NCBI GenBank assembly: GCA_024529925.1
Contig: JAFEUB010000473.1
Coordinates: 73,501-137,500, forward strand
DNA length: 64,000 bases
Origin: Ophthalmolycus amberensis
Taxonomy: Eukaryota > Chordata > Actinopteri > Perciformes > Zoarcidae
Direction: 5' to 3'
Shown here: positions 48,522-60,641 of the stretch, piece by piece
How the letters are laid out: every line of letters begins with the position of its first letter
How positions within the stretch are numbered: position 1 is the first letter of the stretch
Notes under the pieces: model-generated
Seen by the model: only the letters and a program-made list of their open reading frames with translations
Databases searched by the model: none
Told to the model about the DNA's origin: nothing
Program-made: the position numbers and the translations under genes

Positions 48522-48890
48522 TGCGTCTCTTGTTTGCGTCTCTTGTTTGTGTCCCTTGTTTGTGTCTCGTTTGCGTCTCTTGTTTGCGTCCCTTGTTTGC
48601 GTCCCTTGTTCGTGTCCCTTGTTTGTGTCCCTTGTTTGTGTCTCTTGTTTGTGTCCCTTGTTTGTGTCCCTTGTTTGTGTCTCTTGTTTGCGTCGCTTAT
48701 TTGTGTCTCTTGTTTGCGTCCCTTGTTTGTGTCCCTTGTTTGTGTCTCTTGTTTGCGTCCCTTGTTCGTGTCCCTTGTTTGTGTCCCTTGTTTGTGTCTC
48801 TTGTTTGTGTCCCTTGTTTGTGTCCCTTGTTTGTGTCTCTTGTTTGCGTCCCTTGTTTGTGTCCCTTGTTTGTGTCTCTTTTGCGTCCCT
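48522..48890. repeat. 13-bp minisatellite
   Basis: The unit is CTTGTTTGTGTCC with TGCGTC(T/C) variants, about 28 copies. Overlapping Leu/Val/Cys-rich frames are artefacts. The array starts within the hAT-like sequence that begins at 48,411. Confidence 0.95.
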
Positions 48891-49133
48891 GTCTAAGAAG
48901 CCGGCTGTGACTCATGGGACAGACAACCTGAATCATCCCTCACTCGTGCATCTCATCACGGACTAACAGTCCTCTGTCTGTTTTTATTTAATACTCTTTC
49001 TTCCCGCTCTGGTTCTGTTGGTGCGATCCAGCTCTGGTTCTGTCGGTGCGATCCAGCTCTGGTTCTGTCGGTCTCTCGTGACGTCTCTGAAAGACGTATT
49101 ACAGAGTGATTAACTGTCATTAACCCTTTGCAG
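48891..49133. other. Intron sequence before the candidate cassette exon
   Basis: It contains a short threefold repeat GATCCAGCTCTGGTTCTGTC near 49,020-49,070 and otherwise nothing recognised. Confidence 0.6.
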
Positions 49134-49172
49134 AGCCAAAGTATCGGAACACAAAGAGCCCGTGTCCAAGAT
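49134..49172 (+). CDS. Candidate 39-nt cassette microexon in the NMBR-like C-tail
   Basis: A 39-nt segment is bounded by a good acceptor (TTAACCCTTTGCAG) and a strong donor (GTAAGT at 49,173). It lies between the TM7 exon and the terminal exon. Its length is a multiple of three. In the phase set by both neighbours it is open and would insert 13 residues just after HFN, changing HFN-SQL to HFN-RAKVSEHKEPVSKI-QL. Skipping it restores the mammalian-like sequence. What is seen is the splice-site context, length and frame; that it is actually an exon is inference. It could be a chance pair of splice-like motifs. Confidence 0.45.
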
Positions 49173-49369
49173 GTAAGTTTACTGAAATGGAAACTAATAA
49201 AACGTGTTTAATTATGGAACCTGGAATGGAAGCAGATCATGTTCCTCCAAATATTTCCACATGCTGCATTTCTGTTGATACTACATCCTGATTCAGTCTT
49301 ATTAATGTGAATCAATGGGGTAAAGTCTGCAGTGAAGGTATTTGAACTTCTCAAGGCTCACTCATTGAC

Positions 49370-49402
49370 TCTTCTTCTTCTTCTTCTTCTTCTTCTTCTT
49401 CA
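49370..49402. repeat. (CTT)n microsatellite serving as polypyrimidine tract
   Basis: Ten or so CTT repeats lead directly into the CAG acceptor of the terminal NMBR exon. Confidence 0.9.
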
Positions 49403-49403
49403 G

Positions 49404-49566
49404 TCAGCTGCGATGTGTTCAAGGTCCCCCCCCCGAGCGCCACGCCAGCTACATGCACAGCACCTCCCACATCCGCCTCACCTCCATCAAGAAGACCACG
49501 CCCACCGCCGCCATCGTCACTCCGGCAGCCAATGGCAGCGCCAACAGACAGGAAGTGGCTCTGTGA
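49404..49566 (+). CDS. nmbr: Neuromedin-B receptor-like GPCR, terminal exon (cytoplasmic C-tail and stop)
   Basis: The acceptor is a CTT microsatellite acting as the pyrimidine tract and ending in CAG at 49,403. The first T completes the AG| codon of the previous exon to Ser. The exon reads QLRCVQGPPPERHASYMHST, then SHIRLTSIKKTTPTAA, ending in NRQEVAL and TGA at 49,564-49,566. Mammalian NMBR has a similarly organised tail (SQLCC, a Ser/Thr-rich MTSLK region, and QEMAL at the end; from memory), which supports NMBR over GRPR. One cysteine (LRC) remains as a likely palmitoylation site where mammals have two. Ser/Thr residues are plentiful, as expected for arrestin-dependent regulation. In mammals this part is not on a separate exon. 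No AATAAA was seen by eye between the stop and about 51 kb. Confidence 0.9.
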
Positions 49567-51085
49567 GGTGGGAGGCTGCCAGTCTGTGTTTTTTTATCAG
49601 CTTCACGTCATCCCGAGAGTTCTGTAAACACCGGACTCACCGGACTCTGACACCAGAGCGTTGGATGGATAGAGGAAAGCACCGGACTCGTACCGGTTGG
49701 ATGCTTGTACCAGTTGCTCCTTTCACACCGTACTGCTTCATATTCATCCTGAACTTGGCAACCAAACAAAACCTGCCTCTTGGAAATATGTCTACGAGTT
49801 CAGACATCACCGGGAACAGCAAAAAACCCAAACTGTGGTGCGGTGACCACATTAGCACGGCTTGTTTCTCTGAATGCTCATCATCGATTGATCCACAGAG
49901 AGAGAGACGGAGACTTCTTATCTGCTGCCTCTGGATAAGGATGGTCAGACTCCTGCCGGGTCGTGCCTCTGACTCTGACTCTGCCTCACGGACAGGGTCA
50001 AGTACGGTGACCTCAGAATTATATCGTTGCTTTCTGCAGACACTCGGGTGCACACTGGAATGGGATGCAGCCGAGTGTGAACAAGTTGATGGCACTCAGC
50101 CAGAAAAGTGTGGGTTGCTGTACTTTGGTACCATCGATCATGAATCATCATGAGTATCATAGAGGACTTCTTTCTGCATAGAAGTCACGCTGGACGCTTG
50201 GATGGAGGAACTAAAAGGCTCTGCAGGATACATCAGCACGTCTTAGGCATGAATTAACAGCAATCGCACCAATAGTCTGTGTTGTCCTTGCCTGTGCTGT
50301 AATTAGTACCAAATTACACTGTAAAGAGTTGGATGTTTGAGATGGAGACATTCGATCATAGACGATGAGCCACTTTCTGGGGTTAACTCTCATTATAAGA
50401 CTTATTCCTGCTACCGACACTTACCTTCAACCAAAGCAAATCAATAACACATCACATGTATAGAATGCTTTTCTTAGTTCTCAAAGATGCTTTACATAAT
50501 GTAGGATACAATGAAGAAGAGCAAACAAGCAGTGAAACTCTGGACTACAGGCAGGAGAAGATAAGAATACAAAGAAAGAAGGAAACGATGGGGATGTAGT
50601 TGTCGTGGAGCGAGTGATGATGATCTTTGGACTGATTGCAGTTACAGAAAGTGTCTTTTCATGTTTTAATGTCCAGTAAGTACTGAGGAGTGATTGTGTT
50701 TAACTGTGACCTCTCTCACGGCAACAAGATGCTCGACACGGCTCCAGCATCTGGTGCTGCGAGAGCCCAAAGAAACCCGACCAAGCTCAGTGAGCTCCGC
50801 TCACCGTCACTGAAGAAGCCGACGGCGTTCACAGCTTCCTGTGTGCAGCTCAGGCGAGCGCTCGGCGTCGCTGCGTTAGCATGAACTGCTGATGACGAGT
50901 GTGCTGTATGTTCAAAACCACCACTTCATAATGTGACGGACTCATGATGACATCTTGATGTTGTTTTTCTCTTTAATAACGTTTGATGTGTTTTTCAGTG
51001 TCGGGCATGTTTCGCATATCTGTGTTGGAAAAGTGTGCTTGAATCTCATAAACATGCGTAAAACACACACTGCAGCAGTTTCCCC
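49567..51085. other. NMBR 3' UTR/downstream sequence
   Basis: The 3' UTR should begin here, but no AATAAA or ATTAAA was seen by eye in this stretch, so its end is unknown. Two overlapping frames (plus strand up to 50,153, minus strand 50,095-49,637) have no recognisable domain and are probably chance. Confidence 0.45.
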
Positions 51086-52297
51086 CGATCTAACCTGTGA
51101 TGGTCTCAACATCTCGGGAATTTAACCTGTGATGGTCTCAGCATCACAGGGATCTAACCTGTGATGGTCACAGCATCGCGGGGATCTAACCTGTGATGGT
51201 CACAGCATCGCGGGGATCTAACCTGTGATGGTCTCAGCATCTCGGGAATTTAACCTGTGATGGTCTCAGCATCACAGGGATTTAACCTGTGATGGTCTCA
51301 GCACCTCGGGGATTTAACCTGTGATGGTCTCAGCACCTCAGGGATCTAACCTGTGATGGTCTCAGCATCACAGGGATTTAACCTGTGATGGTCTCAGCAT
51401 CACGGGGATTTTACCTGATGGTCTCAGCATCACAGGGATCTAACCTGTGATGGTCTCAGCATCTCGGGAATTTAACCTGTGATGGTCTCAGCATCGCGGG
51501 GATTTAACCTGTGATGGTCTCAGCATCACGGGGATTTAACCTGTGATGGTCTCAGCATCGCGGGGATTTAACCTGTGATGGTCTCAGCATCACAGGGATT
51601 TAACCTGTGATGGTCTCAGCATCGCGGGGATTTAACCTGTGATGGTCTCAGCATCGCGGGGATTTAACCTGTGATGGTCTCAGCATCACGGGGATTTAAC
51701 CTGTGATGGTCTTAGCATCACGGGGATTTAACCTGTGATGGTCTCAGCATCACGGGGATTTAACCTGATGGTCTCAGCATCACAGGGATCTAACCTGTGA
51801 TGGTCTTAGCATCACGGGGATTTAACCTGTGATGGTCTCAGCATCACGGGGATTTAACCTGATGGTCTTAGCATCACAGGGATTTAACCTGTGATGGTCT
51901 CAGCATCACGGGGATTTAACCTGATGGTCTCAGCATCGCGGGGATTTAACCTGTGATGGTCTCAGCATCGCGGGGATTTAACCTGTGATGGTCTCAGCAT
52001 CGCGGGGATTTAACCTGTGATGGTCTCAGCATCACGGGGATTTAACCTGTGATGGTCTCAGCATCACGGGGATTTAACCTGTGATGGTCTCAGCATCACG
52101 GGGATTTAACCTGTGATGGTCTCAGCATCACAGGGATTTAACCTGTGATGGTCTCAGCATCGCGGGGATTTAACCTGTGATGGTCTCAGCATCGCGGGGA
52201 TTTAACCTGTGATGGTCTCAGCATCACGGGGATTTAACCTGTGATGGTCTCAGCATCACGGGGATTTAACCTGTGATGGTCTCAGCATCACAGGTTA
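51086..52297. repeat. 32-bp hairpin minisatellite joined to a LINE fragment
   Basis: The unit is GGGGATTTAACCTGTGATGG followed by TCTCAGCATCAC/GC, about 38 copies. Units of the CATCACAGG type contain CCTGTGATG...CATCACAGG, a perfect 9-bp inverted repeat with a 7-nt loop; CATCACGGG types keep most of the stem. A recurring 4-bp deletion form lacks TGTG. Confidence 0.95.
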
Positions 52298-52870
52298 AGA
52301 AGATAGGCAGATTGCAGCCGATCACCCTCTCAGCAGAGTGAATGATGCGCTGCAGTCTGTCCTTGTCCTTGGCAGTGGCTGCAGCGTACCAGACCGTGAT
52401 GGAGGAGCAGAGGATGGACTCAATGAAGGCTGTGTAGAAATGCACCATCATTGTCTTTGGCAGGTTGAATTTCTTCAGCTGCCTCAGGAAGTACATCCTC
52501 TGCTGAGCCTTCTTGGTGATGGAGCTGATGTTGAGCTCCCACTTGAGGTCCTGGGATATGATGGAGCCCAGGAAGAGGAAGGACTCCACCACGTCGACGG
52601 GGGAGTCAGACAGGGTGATAGGGCTGGTGGGGCTACGTTCTTCCTGAAATCCACAACCATCTCCACTGTCTTTAGAGCGTTGAACTCTAGGTTGTTCAGA
52701 CCACACCAGGTCACCAGATGGTCAGTCTCCCACCTGTAGGCGGACTCATCCCCACCAGAGATGAGTCCAATGAGGGTGGTGTCATCCGCGAACTTCAGGA
52801 GCTTGACGGACTGGTGACTGGAGGTGCAGCTGTTGGTGTACAGGGAGACTCTGATCCAGAAATCTCCACT
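52298..52870 (-). pseudogene. Broken LINE reverse transcriptase, C-terminal part (L2/CR1-like)
   Basis: On the minus strand, one frame from about 52,840 reads SVKLLKFADDTTLIGLISGG, containing FADDT, the reverse transcriptase catalytic box, and continues to VVDFRKN. The frame then shifts near 52,650 and another frame continues with SPVDVVESFLFLGSIISQDL, then KKAQQRMYFLRQLKKF, then SITVWYAAATAKDKDRLQRI and VIGCNLP. This is the typical end of an L2/CR1-superfamily LINE ORF2. The copy lacks the endonuclease and most of the polymerase domain, is frameshifted, and cannot be active. It ends inside the 32-bp array. Confidence 0.9.
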
Positions 52871-53482
52871 TCAGCAGCTCTTACATACACCAAACTGTAC
52901 ACGTTCATTCCTCTCTACGTTCTGAAGGGTAACACAGCATTCACTCATTTATACATGTATTAATACAAACATGGAGGAAATATACTTTATGTCTGTTGAC
53001 AGTACTTTCTGAGACTTTATTAATTGATACAAAGAGATATATATGATCCTCTTTGTAAAAACCTTTGACTCTAATATGTCAACAACATGAAACAAGAATT
53101 ATGAACCTGACTTCCTCTAATGTTGAGATTTATGTTCCAGAAATGTATGTAAATCAGCACATATTTAATAAGGTAATGCATACTTTGCATATTTACCAAA
53201 ACATTTCAGAAATCGGCTCCTGAGCTCCACGAACTGAGGGTGAGAGACGTGGATCCAGTGGAGACTACTGGGCATGTCATTAAAATGGCAATAACCACTA
53301 TTCAATTTGATCACCCAAGCATAGAGTTAGCTGACTACTTATTATGCTAAAATCATAATTCACTCTGATAATAGCTGCCTACCATGCATCCAATCCCACC
53401 AATCTATCCAACTGTGACCAGCAGAAGAATGAATGAGAAGCAGTTGAAAACTGAAATCTTTGTTCCTGCTGCTTTGATTCTT
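52871..53482. other. AT-rich spacer
   Basis: Single-copy sequence between the LINE fragment and the 24-bp array; nothing recognised. Confidence 0.6.
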
Positions 53483-55888
53483 CACTTCCTGCACGTGGTC
53501 ACACTTCACTTCCTGCACGTGGTCACACTTCACTTCCTGCACGTGGTCACACTTCACTTCCTGCACGTGGTCACACTTCACTTCCTGCACGTGGTCACAC
53601 TTCACTTCCTGCACGTGGTCACACTTCACTTCCTGCACGTGGTCACACGTCACTTCCTGCACGTGGTCACACTTCACTTCCTGCACGTGGTCACACTTCA
53701 CTTCCTGCACGTGGTCACACTTCACTTCCTGCACGTGGTCACACTTCACATCCTGCACGTGGTCACACTTCACTTCCTGCACGTGGTCACACTTCACTTC
53801 CTGCACGTGGTCACACTTCACTTCATGCACGTGGTAACACTTCACATCCTGCACGTGGTCACACTTCACTTCATGCACGTGGTAACACTTCACATCCTGC
53901 ATGTGGTCACACTTCACATCCTGCACGTGGTCACACTTCACTTCCTGCACGTGGTCACACTTCACATCATGCACGTGGTCACACTTCACATCATGCACGT
54001 GGTCACACTTCACTTCCTGCACGTGGTCACACTTCACATCCTGCACGTGGTCACACTTCACTTCCTGCACGTGGTCACACTTCACATCCTGCACGTGGTC
54101 ACACTTCACTTCCTGCACGTGGTCACACTTCACTTCCTGCACGTGGTCACACTTCACTTCATGCACGTGGTCACACTTCACATCCTGCACGTGGTCACAC
54201 TTCACTTCCTGCACGTGGTCACACTTCACATCCTGCACGTGGTCACACTTCACTTCCTGCACGTGGTCACACTTCACATCCTGCACGTGGTCACACTTCA
54301 CTTCCTGCACGTGGTCACACTTCACATCCTGCACGTGGTCACACTTCACTTCATGCACGTGGTCACACTTCACTTCATGCACGTGGTCACACTTCACTTC
54401 ATGCACGTGGTCACACTTCACTTCATGCACGTGGTCACACTTCACTTCATGCACGTGGTCACACTTCACTTCCTGCACGTGGTCACACTTCACTTCCTGC
54501 ACGTGGTCACACTTCACATCCTGCACGTGGTCACACTTCACTTCCTGCACGTGGTCACACTTCACTTCCTGCACGTGGTCACACTTCACTTCCTGCACGT
54601 GGTCACACTTCACATCCTGCACGTGGTCACACTTCACTTCCTGCACGTGGTCACACTTCACATCCTGCACGTGGTCACACTTCACTTCATGCACGTGGTA
54701 ACACTTCACATCCTGCACGTGGTCACACTTCACATCCTGCACGTGGTCACACTTCACTTCCTGCACGTGGTCACACTTCACTTCCTGCACGTGGTCACAC
54801 TTCACTTCATGCACGTGGTAACACTTCACATCCTGCACGTGGTCACACTTCACATCCTGCACGTGGTCACACTTCACTTCCTGCACGTGGTCACACTTCA
54901 CATCCTGCACGTGGTCACACTTCACTTCCTGCACGTGGTCACACTTCACTTCCTGCACGTGGTCACACTTCACTTCCTGCACGTGGTCACACTTCACATC
55001 CTGCACGTGGTCACACTTCACTTCCTGCACGTGGTCACACTTCACATCCTGCACGTGGTCACACTTCACTTCATGCACGTGGTAACACTTCACATCCTGC
55101 ACGTGGTCACACTTCACATCCTGCACGTGGTCACACTTCACTTCCTGCACGTGGTCACACTTCACTTCCTGCACGTGGTCACACTTCACTTCATGCACGT
55201 GGTAACACTTCACATCCTGCACGTGGTCACACTTCACATCCTGCACGTGGTCACACTTCACTTCCTGCACGTGGTCACACTTCACATCCTGCACGTGGTC
55301 ACACTTCACTTCATGCACGTGGTCACACTTCACTTCATGCACGTGGTCACACTTCACTCCATGCACGTGGTCACACTTCACTTCATGCACGTGGTCACAC
55401 TTCACTTCATGCACGTGGTCACACTTCACTTCATGCACGTGGTCACACTTCACATCCTGCACGTGGTCACACTTCACTTCCTGCACGTGGTCACACTTCA
55501 CTTCCTGCACATGGTCACACTTCACATCATGCACGTGGTCACACTTCACATCATGCACGTGGTCACACTTCACATCATGCACGTGGTCACACTTCACTTC
55601 CTGCACGTGGTCACAGTTCACATCCTGCACGTGGTCACACTTCACTTCCTGCACGTGGTCACACTTCACTTCATGCACGTGGTCACACTTCACTTCCTGC
55701 ACGTGGTCACACTTCACATCCTGCACGTGGTCACACTTCACTTCCTGCACGTGGTCACACTTCACTTCATGCACGTGGTCACACTTCACTTCCTGCACGT
55801 GGTCACACTTCACTTCCTGCACGTGGTCACACTTCACTTCCTGCACGTGGTCACACTTCACTTCCTGCACGTGGTCACACTTCACTTC
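53483..55888. repeat. 24-bp minisatellite carrying about 100 CACGTG E-boxes
   Basis: The unit is CTTCCTGCACGTGGTCACAC plus TTCA (24 bp), with C/A (CTTCATG, CATCCTG) and GGTAAC variants. Almost every unit has the palindromic E-box CACGTG followed by GTCAC. The 24-bp length keeps frames open on both strands (843 and 866 codons, 8-residue repeats). No start context, splice structure or non-repeat domain supports coding. Confidence 0.96.
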
Positions 55889-58800
55889 CTTGTTTGTGTG
55901 GTTTGTACGTACTAACATGTTGCTGTAGTCTAGCGAATCAACGCGTCTTTTCACGTACACAGACTAATGTCGTTTTAGTTTATTACAACTCGGTTCAAAC
56001 TCATTTTCCTGTTACAATTATTCACAACTGACATCCTTCCACAAACAATCGTGCCAAGTTCATGATTAGTTTCAATGTCTTTCTGAATTCTCCTTCAAAC
56101 TCTTGCCAGCCTCAGATGAACTGAGTGTTAGTCAAACTAACAGTAGAGTACTTCGGGGTCAATGCATGCTGAAGAGCTATGTTAGCATACTTAAACATGC
56201 TAACAACATGTTATGGTATGTGTAGTTTGTAGATGGTAAAATGGCTTCAGTTATATTGGGCTTGATGCCAGGAAACAATGCCGTCCTTGTATGTTTCTGC
56301 AAACTACGGATACGTAGAATACCATGTTTCTACCTTCAGTCAGAGCGAACCTAACGGTATCACAGCTGAGCGGTTCTGTGCCTGAATGTAACTGCAGCCG
56401 TTTCACACTGAGGATGGGGCGTGAAAGACACGCTGAAAGTCTAAATGCAGCTCAACTCCACATCGTCCTGCTGCCACAAAGGCGTCAGAAAACTACAGTC
56501 AGACGTCAGGAAGCACTGAGAGATGGAGCAACACGCTGCTTTTGTTCTGCTTGTGGGATTTATTGACAGAAGAATGAAGAAGAAGAGCTCGTCCTTTAAC
56601 CCACAGCTGAATGTATTCTGGCAAATAAAACTGCATAAACTGAATTAAGGAGGTAGAATATCTATAACTAACTAAACTGCATTAGTACTATAATTAGTAA
56701 TACATGAATTACAACCTGAACATCCCATGTGATATTACCTGATGTTGTTTACAATGAGAGGGGATGGAGCAGAGGGTGTCGCATCATTTGGAATTTTGAA
56801 ATGGCCTCATCACTGAAGGGTTTAATTAGAGCCGTTATACCTCCGGAGGCAGAGCGCTCTGATACATGAGCAGCTCTTTGTGGAGTGAAATGGGAGCCAA
56901 TCTTCCCTGAACAAATAAGATGAAGAGAAAGACTGTCGGCGCTGCTCACTACTCGTCCAATCACAGCCAGACGTGGAAAACAGACGTATTAGTTATCAGT
57001 GGATGGAGGTCAACTTTACGCCACTATTCCAGGTCTGTTAGCTCAGGGGGGCGACCGGGACATCGTCTGGGTCCGGGACACAAAGGGGACCGACATGCAA
57101 TCAACACAGTAAAGACTTTAATTAGCAGGTTCCAGAGGATGAGCAGTGACCTGTGTGCATTCATCTTTTACTCCTTCGGTCCAGGAGAGAAGTTCTCTGA
57201 GGAACCGTCGCTGACAAAAAACAGATGCTGCGTGAAGGTTTATTTCATTTGCACAAAAGAAAATAAAAATGAATGAAATAAGTAAATGTTAAAACAAGAG
57301 ACTTGTCTTATATCGTGCGTGTAAAGCTGTGATAATAAGTGAGTCAAATAATACGTTCTCTCTTGGTTCTGCTTTTGCGTAACTGTATTGTTTGTGCTTC
57401 TTTGATGCTTTGAGATGCAAACACGTGTTACTTCTCTGAATGTGTGTCACCACATTGAAGCATATTGTAATGTTTCCCTATTAAAGAGACAGACACACGT
57501 AAACACTTGAAGTGACTTTAATCAATCCTGTTACATAAATCACACCACTGTTTCCAGATGAAGACGGGAAATGCTGAAATCGAGGCTTCAAAGTGCACCA
57601 ACCAGTGGATGACGTCCACTTCTGACACAGCTGTGGTTCAGACGAATACAATAGTGTACGTGTTGAACATGTCCGTTCTGCACAATGTGATTGGTTGATG
57701 CCTTTATTTACTGAAGACAAAAACTGTTTGAAACAATATCTAGATGTGCAAATGAATCGCACAAACAAACAAACATCCCATGTGTTAAAGCACTCTGAGC
57801 AGAGATCCATCATCCGTGAATCAGGGAAGCAGAGACAGAGGCTAGAAAGCGACGGACGATCTGGTTCATTCAGGGAAGTGAGAAGCAGGAGGTCGGCGAT
57901 GATCACCTCCAGTTCACAGCGAATCAAACATCTCCAAGCAAATTCACATCTTCTCATGAGGAGCGACAACTTTGACCGGTGAAGTCGGAGCGGCATTCTG
58001 TCTGTTTCCAGAAGGACTCGGATGCAATACATGGAGTCAGTGCCACTGAACCCTCCCCTACATGTGACAGTAAAGCTGTTACCAGGCAACAAGGAAAGGA
58101 GACACAAACAGAGGAATCTTGTTGATTATTCGGCAGCGATCAGTTTTAAAAAGGCAGCGTTAGATTCCCTCTTGTGGTGCAAACATGCTGATAAGTAACC
58201 GTCACTAATGGCTAACTGCAAAGAACAGGTTGCAGCGTCAACATTCAACGGCACTGATCAACATTTTTGATTAGTTGTGTGTAAAACAGAAGGCGCCGTG
58301 CAGGAAGAGGACAACTGGCACTTTATAATGGTTCAGTGTTCTGATCAATACGGCCTATTTAAACTGTCTGCGTCGTATTTATCATTGAGGTCAAATGAAG
58401 CTACTTTATATTAAACTCCTCATGATCAGCACTTCTAAAGAGCCGGGACAAGAAGACGGATGGTGGATTTGTATGCAGATCCGTCACTTTTAAGTGTTCG
58501 TACCGGTGACGTGAGATTCGTGGTCAAATGGAGACGAGCCAAAGTTAGCGATCAGCAAGAGCTAACAACAATCTAAAGCCCCCTGATTAACATATCATTG
58601 TTCAATTGTACAAAAAACAAAGTTTAATAACGACACGTGGTTATTCGTGGGTGACTTTACTGAAAGCCTGGCAAGTTCATGACGACAACACACAGTGGAC
58701 CGTCCCACCATATATGGCTTCATTGGTGTTCTATGGATAGGGCTGCCTAACGACATGGTGCTACTTATCATAACGGTATCATAAAAGAGCATCAACATAT

Positions 58801-60641
58801 GGCCCCATATCCCTCCAGAGCGAGCAGTGTGTAATCTAAAAGAGACAATATAACAGCTGAGCTCCACGAGAGTCGAAATAACGGTAATCAGGACGTCTCC
58901 CCGTCCAGGAGCAGACAAACAACATGGCTGCTGTCAGTAGACGAGATGACGAAGCGCTTCACTTTAAAGCATCGGCAGATTAGCATTCAGCGAGGCCGAC
59001 GCTGTCTGCCCACGTCCACCTCTATCCATGGTCCGTAGAGGGCTGGATCAGAGGAGCCAAACATACAAAAGAATATTTAAAAGTATGAGAAGATAAGACA
59101 ACTGAAGATGAGTAGAAGAGGGAGCAGCACAGAGACAGATTTGAGAGGAACTGGATTTTGTTTTTAAGACGTTCTGTTAACCAAAGGAAAGTTCATCTTC
59201 TCAGTAGCATGAAGTAGAGTTAGCCCAGACCTGCACCCTCCAGGCTCGACAGTACTGAACCCGCCTGCTTCTCCCAAACGTGAGAGCCAAACCCAACTCA
59301 AGACCGATCTGTTATTTCTTCTTCAAAGACCCACTTGTATGTTTGCTTTGGAAACATTCTCCACAAATAATCGTGACAATGTCGTGACTCACTCAGAGGG
59401 CTTTGGCCAAGAAAAAGAAAACCCCAAAACACAGTTAACTGAAGTGATCGATAGTGTGGGCAGATAACACAGGACTCAAACAAAGCGTTTCCCTGAGAGC
59501 ACTACGGTGGCAGCTTATATAGAGACTGGAGCACAGGCCAGCTGCTCCCAGTCAGCCCCAAGTGGACGACTCCGCCTATCAATTAATGAACCTGCTGCAA
59601 GAGACAAGCCGACGAGGCTCGATCAATCAGTCCAGAGGACTCTTACCAATCAGAGTCTTCAGTCTCTCAGCATGGTCTCTGTGTGGCTCAAGTCAAAGTT
59701 CCTCTCCCATCTCTTTGTCCATCTGTCCTAATCCCCAATCTGCAACATGAAGTGTAACACCATAACAAGCTGGAAAGCAAAGATATTGCATTCCAAACAG
59801 TGGGGGGGGGGCATCGTGTCTGCATCGGCTTCATGTGAAAGATTTCCATTAAACTCGAGCACTTCCCCCGCCGGTTCCATGGATGGACGCTGTGAGCGGC
59901 GGCTCCACAGCGGCTCGAGGTTCGGCGGGCGAATGTGAGAGGCAGACGAAAGAGAAAAGTGAAATAGATGAATGGGGAAAAGGGCCGGACGTATGAAGCA
60001 ACCTGGAATCCGCCAACTCTGGTTTTCATCTGTTGAAGCAAAGTGATGTCTGCGGGCGGCGAACCATTTCCAGCTTTAGATTGAGAGCGATAAGACGTGC
60101 GCCCGTGAGGCGGTCGCACTTCAGAATAGCTTGGATGATGATTTCAAAACCAGCGGGTCGAAGGTGATGTTGATTACATACCAGAGGAAAGCCTGATCGA
60201 TCCGCCGGCAGCCTTTAGGAAGCAGAGTGGGACTTGAATCACCGAGCAGCACTGAGCAGATGAGGATTCTGTTTCCGCCCGTCTCTCTCTCTTCTTACGC
60301 TCTTCCACATCAAATTCAGGAGGCTCATCTCGCCAATGGTTTTGCTTGCAGCCAATCACCACAAGCGTTCTTCAATTGGATGTGTTGACAGTTCAGTGTG
60401 ACGAGTATGACAACACGCCTGTGCCGTCTCATTCAAATGTAGATGTTTTACACCGCTCAATGCTTCCCTTCACATGGTGCGTATCAAATGAAGCAGAGCT
60501 GCTTCATCGTGGGACCGAACATTTACAGAACAAACTGTAAACGAGGTACAAAGGAATTATTCTTTTCCAATAAAACCTCCACAGGTGTCTCTGAGCTTCT
60601 TCCACACATCGCTGCAGCCTTGTTACCATAGCTGCCTGACT

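Noticed and set aside
49332..50153. 273-codon plus-strand frame over the last NMBR exon
   Set aside because: It is in a different frame from the receptor tail, which matches the NMBR C-terminus; it runs on into the 3' UTR without any domain.
57020..57090. tRNA-like GTTAGCTCAGGGGGGCGACC
   Set aside because: It has a partial D-loop resemblance only; no anticodon stem or T-loop consensus could be drawn.
57481..58107. 208-codon minus-strand frame outside the arrays
   Set aside because: No recognisable domain, signal or splice context; Cys/Ser-rich composition fits chance. Conservation would be needed to revive it.
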